Shown here piece after piece: positions 1 through 8,928 of a stretch of DNA of 64,000 nucleotides. The stretch comes from CAVVFX01 sp963747535 (GTDB lineage: Bacteria > Acidobacteriota > Terriglobia > Bryobacterales > Bryobacteraceae). Where the stretch lies: NCBI GenBank assembly GCA_963747535.1, contig CAVVFX010000022.1, positions 248,001-312,000 on the forward strand, given 5' to 3'. A program made the translations under genes and the position numbers. Under the pieces are notes generated by a model that saw nothing but the letters and a program-made list of their open reading frames with translations, was not told the origin of the DNA and did no database searches. Numbering within the stretch: the first letter of the stretch is position 1; each line of letters opens with the position of its first letter.

Positions 1-68
1 CTGATTCAAAAGTAAGACGCGCATATGAGTTAGGAATTGATTAGACTTCCGCGAGCGTTGCCGCCCGT

Positions 69-992
69 CTAGACTTGGGTACCGGACGCGGTCCGTTGAG
101 AAAGATTACCTTCGACCCGGTGAACCGTCGTTCCCGCGATGGGAAAGCCTGGGGAATCGTCGCCACGGCGCTGACTGAGCAGAGCCTCGTAATAGAACAC
201 TGCGATCATCCCCTCGTAGACCGACAGCATAATCGCGTAAGTTAGTCCCGTGCGGCCATCGCGAAACCCCTGACGGACAACATATACATAAAAGAACCGT
301 GCAGCGGGTCGCAAGAAAAATGGCACTCTTGTTACCATCGCTTTCGCCAGACGGCGGCGCGAAGTGGCGTCACTACCGATGGCGGACATCCAGGGAACGA
401 GCGAACGTGTTCTTTGATGCCGGGCAAAACCGGCCTCATCAACGGCGTACTTGATGTGCTTTTCAAGCCAGCGGCGCATACCGTGCGAAAAGGAATAATG
501 CAGGTAAGGCTCTGCAAATACGGCGACTTTCTCGCTGGGGATGTCTTCCTGTTGGCCATGTCCAACTTGCTTAAAGCGAAGATGGCTCTTATGGCCGAGC
601 CGAACCTGATACGAGGGCCACATTCCAGCGTAACGCAGCCATCGTCCAAACAGGATTACCTTCGAAGGAATACGATAGCCAAAGATCTCAGGTTCCGGCT
701 TCAGGCTCTGCAACGCAGAGACGAACTCCGGAGTCACCGTCTCGTCAGCATCGAGGTGAAGCACCCAGTCATGACGGAAATTGCCGTACTCAATGCCGTG
801 ATTTCGCTGACCGGCGAAGTTGTCGAACGGCCTCGACAGGACACGAGCACTGTAGGACCTGGCGACATCCAGAGTGCCATCAGTACTGCCGGAGTCAAGG
901 ACAACTATGTCGTCACACCAGGAAAGGGAGGACAGGCAAGCCGAGAGATTCACTTCCTCGTTATGGGTCAGAATTAATATGGAGACGTTCAT
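69..992 (-). CDS. Family 2 glycosyltransferase (WaaE/KdtX-like)
   Basis: Transfers a sugar from a nucleotide-sugar donor to a growing surface glycan at the inner face of the membrane. The 307-residue protein opens with the GT-A strand VSILILTHNEE (residues 3-13), then VLDSGSTDGT (31-40) and the DAD metal-binding motif at 81-83. The C-terminal third has a hydrophobic stretch (about 225-275) typical of membrane-associated WaaE-like enzymes. Its ATG overlaps the stop of the upstream acetyltransferase gene as TGATG, so it is translated from the same message. It is the last gene of the minus-strand polysaccharide operon visible here. The family is clear; donor and acceptor are not. Confidence 0.9.
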   Translation of the reverse strand: MNVSILILTHNEEVNLSACLSSLSWCDDIVVLDSGSTDGTLDVARSYSARVLSRPFDNFAGQRNHGIEYGNFRHDWVLHLDADETVTPEFVSALQSLKPEPEIFGYRIPSKVILFGRWLRYAGMWPSYQVRLGHKSHLRFKQVGHGQQEDIPSEKVAVFAEPYLHYSFSHGMRRWLEKHIKYAVDEAGFARHQRTRSLVPWMSAIGSDATSRRRLAKAMVTRVPFFLRPAARFFYVYVVRQGFRDGRTGLTYAIMLSVYEGMIAVFYYEALLSQRRGDDSPGFPIAGTTVHRVEGNLSQRTASGTQV

Positions 993-1579
993 TACGATCC
1001 TATTGGGGGACGGGCGCGCAGAACCCTGGCCGGGTTCCCGCCCACTATGACATTTTCAGCAACATCTTTCGTCACCACGGCCCGTGCGCTGACGATAGAG
1101 AAAGCCCCCACATTCACGCCGGGACCGACGAACGCATCGGCGCAAACCCACACGCCCTCTTCGATTCGAATCGCGGGCTTGAGCAGCCGCATATCACTCC
1201 GCCGGTAATCGTGGGTCCCGGCACACAGATGGGCATATTGCGAAATGGTGGCGTTGCGACCGATCCAGATCCGGCCCAGGGAGTAAATGATCGCGCCATC
1301 GCCGAGAGCGGCGTTATCGTCTATTGAGAGATTCCACGGGATCGCGATGCGTACGGTAGGGTGAACGTGAACATTCCGGCCCACCTTTGCGCCGAACGCT
1401 CGAAGCACCGCGCGCCGCCAGATCCAAAAAGGACGCGGTGTCCACGAGAAGAGCGGTCCGCGCAGGGTCTCCCAGAGTGCACGGCCCAGCAGTTCGCCGG
1501 GTGTCCACTTTTGAGCTTTGCGGTTCGCGGCGATATCAACCTGCAGCGACTGCCCGGCTGAAGCGAGATCGGGTCCCAT
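992..1579 (-). CDS. WcaF-like hexapeptide-repeat acetyltransferase
   Basis: Left-handed beta-helix acyltransferase that probably O-acetylates a sugar of the exported polysaccharide using acetyl-CoA. After a WcaF-like N-terminal helix region (FWIWRRAVLRAFGAKVG), hexapeptide turns run from VHVHPTVRIA through NATISQYAHLCAGTHDY to the end motif IVGGNPARV. An in-frame ATG exists at 1627, but I chose 1579 because there the ATG overlaps the stop of the upstream glycosyltransferase as TGATG, the same coupling as at its own 3' end. This gives 195 residues, near the usual WcaF length. It lies between two glycosyltransferase genes. The acceptor sugar is unknown. Confidence 0.85.
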   Translation of the reverse strand: MGPDLASAGQSLQVDIAANRKAQKWTPGELLGRALWETLRGPLFSWTPRPFWIWRRAVLRAFGAKVGRNVHVHPTVRIAIPWNLSIDDNAALGDGAIIYSLGRIWIGRNATISQYAHLCAGTHDYRRSDMRLLKPAIRIEEGVWVCADAFVGPGVNVGAFSIVSARAVVTKDVAENVIVGGNPARVLRARPPIGS

Positions 1580-2754
1580 CAGTTTATTCGAACCGTTGAC
1601 GGCATTGGGCCGCCGTCTTTCAACCAACGATACACATCCAACATGTCGCCGGCTATTCGGTCCCAGCCGAAGTCACGGGCCATCCAGGCGCGTCCACGAC
1701 CGCCCATCGCATGAAGTTCCGAACGCGGGAGATCCATCGCCACCCGTAAGGCGGCGGCCATCGGTTCTACACCATGGTCAATCCACCAGCCGCAACGCTC
1801 GCGCTCCAACCCGGCCCAAGGAGCACCCTTGGTAGAGATGACCGGGACTTCGGCTGCCAACGCTTCTGCCACAGTCATGGCGAAATTTTCGTTCAGCGTG
1901 GAAAGCAGGAACAGGTCTGCGCTTCGGTAGACAGCGAGGCGGGCCGCTCCAAAGATGGAACTCTCGATGCTGATTCTCCGGGCGCCCAGGGAAAGTGCCA
2001 GCGCGCGCAGTTCTTCGTCGTGCCGTTCTTCTGCGGGTCCGACTATTCGCAGGCGCCAATCCGGATAGCTGGCTTCTATCGTGGCCCAGGCGCGAATCAA
2101 TCGATCGAGGCCCTTTTTCGGGTGGATGCGGCCGAGCGAGAGTGCTGTGCGCGCCTGTCCCTGAGATCGAGGTACAGCCCCGAGTTCAGGCAAGTCTATC
2201 CCGTTTGGAATGATCGTAACCGGATTGCGCAGTCCCGCAGCGCGAATCTCTTCGTATTCCGAAACCGCCGTCGCATGCAGACAATCAGCCACGCTGAGTG
2301 CCGAACGCTGAGAGAGCCACCAAAACGGGCGCTTTTTCCAGGCCGAGATGCGGAGCGCTTCGACACTCAACATGCCCCGCGTAGAATGAACGAGTCTACC
2401 GGCTCCGTCACACTTTCTTCGCGCCCAGGCTGGATATACGTTGGGCATCAGCCACAACCCGTGGCAGTGGACAATCGCGCCGAGACGAGAATCCATAAGG
2501 AGAGCATTTCGCAGGGAAGCAGACATTCGGGTAACGGCGCCAGTCAACCCTTGCGTCTTGGAGTGAATATTAATGGAGTAGCCGTTGCCCCCGGTTTGCT
2601 CCGCGTCAGCAGCCAAGGTTCGCAATGTAACCTTGACCCCCAGGCGCGAAAGAGCAGCGGATAATGAGGGCACGCTGTAAGACGGGCCGCCTGACTCGCG
2701 GGTAATGCCGGCGATCGTCTGAGTAATCACCATATTGGAGCCGGAGCTGCGCAT
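1579..2754 (-). CDS. Family 4 glycosyltransferase
   Basis: GT-B fold glycosyltransferase of about 391 residues that adds one sugar to the repeat unit in the cytoplasm. The C-terminal half carries the GT4 donor-site pattern: LSLGRIHPKKGLDRLI, then STLNENFAMTVAEALAAEVP with the two spaced glutamates. The frame is open up to 2961, but that longer form would overlap the polymerase gene by almost 200 bases. The ATG at 2754 lies 11 bases after the polymerase stop, and another ATG at 2733 is also possible. The stop is fused to the downstream ATG (TGATG). Confidence 0.87.
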   Translation of the reverse strand: MRSSGSNMVITQTIAGITRESGGPSYSVPSLSAALSRLGVKVTLRTLAADAEQTGGNGYSINIHSKTQGLTGAVTRMSASLRNALLMDSRLGAIVHCHGLWLMPNVYPAWARRKCDGAGRLVHSTRGMLSVEALRISAWKKRPFWWLSQRSALSVADCLHATAVSEYEEIRAAGLRNPVTIIPNGIDLPELGAVPRSQGQARTALSLGRIHPKKGLDRLIRAWATIEASYPDWRLRIVGPAEERHDEELRALALSLGARRISIESSIFGAARLAVYRSADLFLLSTLNENFAMTVAEALAAEVPVISTKGAPWAGLERERCGWWIDHGVEPMAAALRVAMDLPRSELHAMGGRGRAWMARDFGWDRIAGDMLDVYRWLKDGGPMPSTVRIN

Positions 2755-2765
2755 GCTTCCATTAG

Positions 2766-4241
2766 CTAGCACTCGGCTACCGCGCCTTTCGACAGTCCCG
2801 CGCTGGTGTGGTGGGTCGGCCGCCGCTCTCGGGATACGCGCACGCGTGGAAGCCAGAAGCGCTGGCCGGCGAAGGCGACTATCACAGAAGCAACCCAGCC
2901 GCCCATCGTTTTGACATACGCCTGGCCAAAATAGGCGAGTGGCAGAGCAATGATCAGGCATAAACCCGCGACCACCAAAAGTGGCCCGTTGCTGTGGTCC
3001 CGCAACATTCTATAAGCAAACCCTGTGACGCCGCCGATCGCTGCGACAGCTAGTAACGATCCAAGCAGCCCGAAATCCACATATAGTTCCCCGAGGTAAC
3101 CGATACTGATCGACGTTGCGCTGTTGATGGAGAGATGAACTCCGGTATATCGCTTCGTGATCTCGGTGTCGTTCGGCAGGACTGGCTTATCAGGGAACAG
3201 GAATCTTGGAACCGTGACATGTTCCAACAGCCCAAGAGTCAGACGGCCATTCTCGTGAGGAATCACCGCAGGCACACTCTGCATCGTTAGCGCCAAGTAT
3301 TCAATGTAGCCGTGCCGGGCGACAAGCTTGTCAAATCCGTCGGAGAACTGAGCGGCATCCATGGCGCCTGCAGCGTTCGCTAAAAACTCAATACGCTGAT
3401 TCAGCGGCTCCAGGACTACTTGTTCGCCGCTTCCCTGGTTCACAAAGAGGCGATAGGACGGCTTGACCTCCGACCAAAATATCGCAATGCCGAAAAGCAG
3501 AATTCCGGCAGAAGTCACTATAGCCATGTCGGCTGGCCTGAGTTTTGGGCGGGCCGCCAGAGCGGCTATCAAAAAGGTCAGGATGGAATCCTTGAATTCG
3601 GCGAAGAAGCCGGTCATCCCAAAGACCACTTCGAAGGCGATTACAGCAGCCAGCACGAGCATCCGACTACGTCGCACGAGGCACCAGTACGACAACACGA
3701 ACAGCCCAACATACTTGATATTACTTATCTGGTTGAAAAGCTCGCGAGCGGAGCCTGCAAACCCTGAGATGGACGCGGCCAGGTAGCCCGCGCCGATTGC
3801 ACTAAAGGCGATCAGCGCTACGTCGCGGTAACGCCAAACCGTCGCCTCTACCCGAAGCCTCTCCGCAAATCCGGGATATTTCGAACGACCGGAGCCCAGC
3901 CGCAAAGCGACCGCGAGTATTCCGATGGCCGCTAAGGCATAGAGAGTGGCAAAATCGAAATCTGCGTTGTTCTGGAACAGCTGGTTCAATGGCACCTGTT
4001 TCCATATGGTTGACAACGACGGAGTGGCGACTTCGGACCACTGGAAAAGAGCGGGGAGCAACAGAATTGGCACTTCATTTCGACTCCAGAGCAGCCAGAT
4101 AATCAGAGCCAGGCACAAAGCGGAGGCCGCAACGGTCAGCGGCGCCGGGCTGATGGTCGCGCTGGCGAAACTAACGAGGAGCGCTATGGATAGAACCGCC
4201 CGTGCCTGGTGGGAGGCAGCTACTTTCTTCGGCTCTGGCAT
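2766..4241 (-). CDS. Wzy-like oligosaccharide repeat-unit polymerase
   Basis: Polytopic membrane protein of 491 residues with about ten to twelve hydrophobic segments, the layout of O-antigen/exopolysaccharide polymerases that join lipid-linked repeat units in the periplasm. A long loop around residues 270-370 is followed by the segment SISIGYLGELYVDFGLLGSL, which is often seen near the C-terminus of Wzy-type proteins. Wzy sequences are poorly conserved, so the call rests on topology and neighbourhood. It is separated from the upstream FkbM gene by four bases. It is unusual to find it in the same operon as a Wzm/Wzt ABC exporter, which normally exports a chain already polymerised. Confidence 0.75.
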   Translation of the reverse strand: MPEPKKVAASHQARAVLSIALLVSFASATISPAPLTVAASALCLALIIWLLWSRNEVPILLLPALFQWSEVATPSLSTIWKQVPLNQLFQNNADFDFATLYALAAIGILAVALRLGSGRSKYPGFAERLRVEATVWRYRDVALIAFSAIGAGYLAASISGFAGSARELFNQISNIKYVGLFVLSYWCLVRRSRMLVLAAVIAFEVVFGMTGFFAEFKDSILTFLIAALAARPKLRPADMAIVTSAGILLFGIAIFWSEVKPSYRLFVNQGSGEQVVLEPLNQRIEFLANAAGAMDAAQFSDGFDKLVARHGYIEYLALTMQSVPAVIPHENGRLTLGLLEHVTVPRFLFPDKPVLPNDTEITKRYTGVHLSINSATSISIGYLGELYVDFGLLGSLLAVAAIGGVTGFAYRMLRDHSNGPLLVVAGLCLIIALPLAYFGQAYVKTMGGWVASVIVAFAGQRFWLPRVRVSRERRPTHHTSAGLSKGAVAEC

Positions 4242-4245
4242 CTAT

Positions 4246-5136
4246 TTACCGGGTCAACGCGTGAAAATGGACGGCTATTTCGGCAGGAACGCAAACCGCC
4301 TCTTCGCACGACCATGAGAAGGGCGACAGTCTGGCCCGCTCATCCCCGCTCAGAGTGTACAGGACGTGATCAGGGTAGAGGCAGGCACGGAGTTCCTTTT
4401 CCGAAGAGAACCCGCCTTTGACGTCTATTCCAACCAATTCGAAGAGCACTATGGGTCTGTCTCTCCACAAGGTCCGGCGGATTCCCGTGAGGACTTCTTT
4501 TTCGTGGCCCTCCACATCCATTTTGATGATGTCGACCCTTGAAATCCCATGTTGTTGAAATTCGTCGTCTCCACTTCGAACAGGTACAGTGATGTTTTTC
4601 GCGGTATCCAGAGACCAGTGGAGGGATCGCGACCCGTTGTTTCCGGGGAAACCGGAGCCGAGCTCCGCCGTGCCCGTTGCGCTCCCCAAGGCAACGCGCA
4701 CCAGTTTGACGTTTGCGATGCCGTTCAGCTGCAGGTTACCTTCGAGTTGGGCAGCGGCTTCATCGCCAGGTTCGAAGGCCAGAACCGTGGCAACGCGACG
4801 GGACATAAAGAGCGTGTGCTGGCCAACGTTAGCGCCTATATCAATAAAAGAAACGTCGTGCCGCTCGCGCCTTAAGATAGAGGCCGAGTGATCCAGAAAA
4901 GCAAGCTCAGCGGGTGAGTAGGCGCCGAAAAACCAGACGTGCTTGTCGATCTGCTGATCCAGGCGGCCGCGATAACGAAAACCGTCGAACTCGCATTCAA
5001 ACATGCGAGGCTTGGTCTCTCGCAGGACCCCCAGCCTCCCGTACATACCCTTGAGCCTGGGAAGGGGGATTCGACCCATTACGCGAAACAGCTTTTGAGC
5101 TGCTGTTGGATGGAGACATGAGGAGCGGCTATTCAT
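4246..5136 (-). CDS. FkbM-family methyltransferase
   Basis: SAM-dependent methyltransferase of the FkbM family, which O-methylates sugars or other hydroxyl groups. The SAM-binding glycine motif is FIDIGANVGQHT, followed by the acidic strand end VLAFEPGDEAA, and the FkbM core IIKMDVEGHEKEVL is present. The open frame begins at 5274, but the first 46 codons overlap the upstream glycosyltransferase. The ATG at 5136 overlaps it by only eight bases and yields 296 residues. Because it sits among glycosyltransferases, the substrate is probably a sugar of the surface glycan (inference). Confidence 0.85.
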   Translation of the reverse strand: MNSRSSCLHPTAAQKLFRVMGRIPLPRLKGMYGRLGVLRETKPRMFECEFDGFRYRGRLDQQIDKHVWFFGAYSPAELAFLDHSASILRRERHDVSFIDIGANVGQHTLFMSRRVATVLAFEPGDEAAAQLEGNLQLNGIANVKLVRVALGSATGTAELGSGFPGNNGSRSLHWSLDTAKNITVPVRSGDDEFQQHGISRVDIIKMDVEGHEKEVLTGIRRTLWRDRPIVLFELVGIDVKGGFSSEKELRACLYPDHVLYTLSGDERARLSPFSWSCEEAVCVPAEIAVHFHALTR

Positions 5137-6313
5137 TCCGAACCTCGAGGGCGGTGCCGGACTTGATGCTGACCCGTTCCAATGCTGCTGTGACGCCCTG
5201 CGCAGCAGCGGTAAGTCCGTACCGCAGCGACTGCCTCCTGATCGCCTCCGCCGGGGGACGGTTCTGTCCAACACACGCGATTGCCCCGGTCAGCGCTGCG
5301 ATATCGCCAAGAGGAAATATTCGGCCCACATTGTGGTCGGCTGCGAGATCGGGCGCGCATCCGACCGCGTCGGAGACGATGATCGGCTGACCGGAAGCAA
5401 TGGCTTCGTTAGCAACCAGGCCCCAGCTTTCCCGACCGTTCGAAGGAAGCACCAGCATGTCGGCTGCGGCGTAGGCGGCGGGCATTTCACTTTGGTTTTG
5501 AAATCCCATGAAGTGCACCGGCACGTGCAGGAGGTCCGCTTCAGCCTGCATCGTTTGCTGAAGTTCACCGGATCCCGCGATCAGCACCTGGAGGTCCAGC
5601 CCTTGCGCTCTCACGCCGGCGGCAGCCCTGATCAGGTCCATCGGTCTCTTGAACGGAACCAGCTTTCCCGCAAAAAGCGCAACGGGAGAACTCTCCCGGA
5701 TGCCGAAACGCATTCGAATCACGCCCCTCGCCTCCGGTGTCGCTTTCTCACGGAAAAAGCTGTTGTCGACACAATGAGGCGAGAAAAACAGGCGGTCATC
5801 GGGGTAGCCATAACGGCGCCAGTAGGCGAGGTTTCTTTGGCCGACATAGAGTGCTGCGTCAAACGCGCGCAACATCGCAGGATAAGCGGCGCGCTTGACC
5901 AGTCGCTTGACCAAACTTCGAGGGGTGTCGAGGTGGCTATCCCCCCTAACAATTACGGGAATTCGGAGCCGTTTCGCCGCCCATACACCCTGCCAGTAGG
6001 ACTTCAGGTGCCACCCTGTTACGAGTAGTGCATCGAATCGCCCGCTCAAAAGCTTTGTGCCGATCTCAGGAGTGTCGCAGCCGGCGAAATGCTGAGTGCC
6101 CGGATTCCGCGAGACATTGGATAGAAACTCGTGCTCGTACCCCGCGAGCAGATCGACGTCCCACTCGAACGCGGTTCCAAACCCGGCCGCGGCCTGCTGT
6201 GTTGGCGTGGCACGATGGGCAAAGAAAACCTTCACAGCCACGCTACCCGAGATTTCACGGAAGAGGGGCGCGTAGTACTGAATCGGATGTGATGTCAGAA
6301 TGGCTAGGCGCAT
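5129..6313 (-). CDS. Family 4 glycosyltransferase
   Basis: GT-B glycosyltransferase of 394 residues. The N-terminal domain starts MRLAILTSHPIQYYAPLFRE, and HPIQYYAPL is a common opening for this sub-group. The donor-binding domain has VALFAGKLVPFKRPMDLI and the motif LPSNGRESWGLVANEAIASG with the expected glutamates. Its ATG overlaps the upstream glycosyltransferase gene by ten bases. It acts in the cytoplasm on the lipid-linked glycan. The transferred sugar cannot be read from sequence. Confidence 0.88.
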   Translation of the reverse strand: MRLAILTSHPIQYYAPLFREISGSVAVKVFFAHRATPTQQAAAGFGTAFEWDVDLLAGYEHEFLSNVSRNPGTQHFAGCDTPEIGTKLLSGRFDALLVTGWHLKSYWQGVWAAKRLRIPVIVRGDSHLDTPRSLVKRLVKRAAYPAMLRAFDAALYVGQRNLAYWRRYGYPDDRLFFSPHCVDNSFFREKATPEARGVIRMRFGIRESSPVALFAGKLVPFKRPMDLIRAAAGVRAQGLDLQVLIAGSGELQQTMQAEADLLHVPVHFMGFQNQSEMPAAYAAADMLVLPSNGRESWGLVANEAIASGQPIIVSDAVGCAPDLAADHNVGRIFPLGDIAALTGAIACVGQNRPPAEAIRRQSLRYGLTAAAQGVTAALERVSIKSGTALEVRNE

Positions 6314-7596
6314 CGTCTGCAGACTTGGTCGAAAACATCGCCGAAACGTTGAGCGATAGCTTTGGCCTGATATGGCGCATAGGCAGCCGGGTCGGCCTGC
6401 CCCAAGGATTTCGGTAGGGTTGCGAGCTGAACGAGGGCCTCAGCAAGCGACACATCCAAAGCGCCAAGCTCCGCTCTGCCCGCAAATCCTATACAAATGC
6501 CGCCGCCAGCGCGCCGCAAGATCTCGTGTGCACTGCTCGCGCGATGGAACACTGAAAGGAATGGCCGTCCGGACATTAAGACTGAGTAGATTTTTGATGC
6601 CGTGTAGTGCGGCTCATCAGAGCCGAGCATAAGTACGCCATTAGAGTTAGCCTGTATAGACACGGCCTCCAAATAAGGCAGTCGACCAGGCATTTCATGG
6701 ACCGCATCAGCGACACCTTCGGCCTCCGCCAGGGGGCGCACGCGATAGGTCGATCTGTTATTCGGGTCAGCATTGGTCCCGATGAAATTTATTCGGATTT
6801 TCTTGTAAAGCTCAGGCTTTTGGGTACGAAGCAGAGCAATGGCGCGCATCACGGCACGAACGGTGTCGATCACTGCGGGCCAAATTGTGCCGACGTAGCT
6901 AAGATTGATCAGCCCACTTGTGAGTCCGGCGCCGCTATCCCGGACAGGGTGGTTTCGCGCGGCTTCGTAATCGTGTGGATCTCCGCCGATCGGTATCGCC
7001 GCCATTTGGCTTAGATCCATCCACGGGTAACGCGACGCCAATTCCGCATTCTGTTTATCAGAAACCGACGTAATATAACTGGCTGCCCGGACCGCCCGGG
7101 GCTCAAGCCAGGTGGCCAGCCGGTGCGACAAGCCGGCTTTAGACCATGGCATCTGCCGTTTACCCCACGCTGAAACCCAGGGATCCTGGAAGTCAAGGAC
7201 CACCGGCACGCGATACCGTCGTTTGATCTCGCCCGCCAAAAGCATTGGATAGTAGGGAGAGCCTGTAATAAGAACAGCGTCGACCCGCTTCGACTCAAGC
7301 AGCCTGCAGAGAGCCGATCGAAGCGGCTGCCATGCGCGAAGACTGATTTCACCCATTCCTAATTTGCGGCTTATGCAAGAAGGCAACGCTGGTACCTTGA
7401 CGACCTCGACGGCTGACGGCACCAGGGCCGAGAGACCCGGATCAAGACGCTCTTCGTGGTAAGCCTCATCGACGCAGAGCACAGTCGGCGTCCAGCCCGC
7501 AGCCGGAAGGTGCTTGGCAAGATGCCGCGCACGGTGCACTCCGGCGAGCGTCGAGGGAGGAAAGTACGGGGAGACGATGATGCAAGTGCGCGTCAT
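6304..7596 (-). CDS. Glycosyltransferase, GT4-like
   Basis: 430 residues. It opens with CIIVSPYFPPSTLAGVHRARHLAKHL, a GT-B N-terminal Rossmann start in which PPS-x-AGVHRAR binds the acceptor in related enzymes. VVLDFQDPWVS (mid N-domain) and the C-terminal NLSYVGTIWP and GVLMLGSDEPHYTASKIYSVLMSGRP match sugar transferases of this sub-group. The usual EX7E is replaced by the KIYSVLMSGRP form. It overlaps the next gene by ten bases and is 39 bases from the previous one. Substrate unknown. Confidence 0.82.
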   Translation of the reverse strand: MTRTCIIVSPYFPPSTLAGVHRARHLAKHLPAAGWTPTVLCVDEAYHEERLDPGLSALVPSAVEVVKVPALPSCISRKLGMGEISLRAWQPLRSALCRLLESKRVDAVLITGSPYYPMLLAGEIKRRYRVPVVLDFQDPWVSAWGKRQMPWSKAGLSHRLATWLEPRAVRAASYITSVSDKQNAELASRYPWMDLSQMAAIPIGGDPHDYEAARNHPVRDSGAGLTSGLINLSYVGTIWPAVIDTVRAVMRAIALLRTQKPELYKKIRINFIGTNADPNNRSTYRVRPLAEAEGVADAVHEMPGRLPYLEAVSIQANSNGVLMLGSDEPHYTASKIYSVLMSGRPFLSVFHRASSAHEILRRAGGGICIGFAGRAELGALDVSLAEALVQLATLPKSLGQADPAAYAPYQAKAIAQRFGDVFDQVCRRCA

Positions 7597-7635
7597 GTCG
7601 ACTTTGCCATGAATGCCCCGATCTGGAACACATTT

Positions 7636-8928
7636 CTAGCTAGTGCCGCAGACTGATCGGCTCTGAATGACACGGGATTCGTCACGGTTCATGGCACGCT
7701 CAACCGAGCTGATCAACTTTACTTTCTCAACTTCCCAATTGAACCGGCTCTGGCCGAGACGCCACGCGGCTTCCCGCGCTCTTGCCAGGACAGCAGGCTC
7801 AGTCAACCACTCGTCCATTCCGCGCGCGAGATCTTCGAAATCCCCGGCCGCGAATAGCCGGGCAGATTGCCCAAGGTCAGGCCCGAAAGCTCGATGAGCC
7901 GGCGAGTCAGACAGCAGCATGGGAAGACCCGCAAGTAAGTAGCTGAACAACTTGTTCCCAAGCGCAATCGCATTATTAGGAGTTCCACCAGGCTCTCCCG
8001 AATAGCCGATATCGTATGCCCCCGCCAACCGCTCCATTTCGCAGGGGCTTCCCAGAGGGAGTATATGTACTTGTTTATCTACTCCCTCGGCGTCTGCCAA
8101 AGCGGAAATACTATCCAGAAAACCTTGGGCCGGACGCCCCCGCAGATACAGATGGGGCCGTGCTTTTGATCTAGCTATCGCCCTAATTGCACACTCGATT
8201 CCACGACCCGATCCAATCGTTTGCGAAAACCAATAGATAGAGGGCCCTGGTAGCGCTATCCCCGATGGCTGCCACGATCCCGGGGCTCGACCTGCCGGGA
8301 ACACATTGAGTACGACCGTTGGACGCCGCAGGTCATACCTCTCAGCATAGGCATCTGCAATCAGAGGAGCAGCCGCCGTGATGTAAGAGCACCCATTGAG
8401 GTACTTCCTTTCAAGGAAATCAACCATTCTGTTCTTACGTGCGGATTGAGGGATATCCGGAAGATCGCCCGGGTGGAAATCCTCAGCGTCAAATGCGTAA
8501 CGGGCCCGAAAGTGACTTGCAGCGATCGCGGCAGCGGGCAAGGATGCGACCATGTGCGCAATGTAGAGGTCTGCCCTATGTCGCTTGGCCGCCGCCACAA
8601 GAGCCGGCGCCACCGGGTGCCACGCCGCACGTGCAATGCCTGGATGTGTACAACCAATTACTCTCGTGGCAAGACTTGCCAAAACGCGCATACTTAATTC
8701 GGGGATGCGAACCGACCACGGAGATAGGGGACCAAACGTCGGGCGCTCGACAATTTGCCACGCTCGATCCTTGAACTCGCGGTCGGCTTCTCGGGCCCAC
8801 TCCGAGAAATCCGGAGCAATCACGCCAACCCTGTATCCCGCTTCAGCCAGTGCGTCGGCCTCCTTGACCAGACGCGGGTTCATAGAGGGATGGAGCTGGG
8901 TTATTAAGCAAATATCGAGCCGACTCAT
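7636..8928 (-). CDS. Glycosyltransferase, GT4-like
   Basis: 430-residue GT-B-like protein. N-terminus DICLITQLHPSMNPRLVKEADALAEAGYRVGVIAP is typical of glycosyltransferase 4-like N-domains, and AFDAEDFHPGDLP marks the domain centre. The C-terminal domain has IYWFSQTIGSGRGIECAIRAI and IALGNKLFSYLLAGLPMLL, the sequence that normally surrounds the nucleotide-sugar site. The ATG follows the stop of the upstream gene with no gap (TAA then ATG). Same polysaccharide operon; sugar specificity unknown. Confidence 0.82.
   Translation of the reverse strand: MSRLDICLITQLHPSMNPRLVKEADALAEAGYRVGVIAPDFSEWAREADREFKDRAWQIVERPTFGPLSPWSVRIPELSMRVLASLATRVIGCTHPGIARAAWHPVAPALVAAAKRHRADLYIAHMVASLPAAAIAASHFRARYAFDAEDFHPGDLPDIPQSARKNRMVDFLERKYLNGCSYITAAAPLIADAYAERYDLRRPTVVLNVFPAGRAPGSWQPSGIALPGPSIYWFSQTIGSGRGIECAIRAIARSKARPHLYLRGRPAQGFLDSISALADAEGVDKQVHILPLGSPCEMERLAGAYDIGYSGEPGGTPNNAIALGNKLFSYLLAGLPMLLSDSPAHRAFGPDLGQSARLFAAGDFEDLARGMDEWLTEPAVLARAREAAWRLGQSRFNWEVEKVKLISSVERAMNRDESRVIQSRSVCGTS

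Noticed and set aside
66..73. GTCTAGAC at the left edge as another operator copy
   Set aside because: It lacks the four-base spacer of the three real palindromes and overlaps the stop of the glycosyltransferase gene.
1774..2664. 296-codon open frame on the plus strand
   Set aside because: Exactly antisense to the GT4 gene at 1579-2754; no family resemblance and no ribosome-binding site. A GC-driven shadow.
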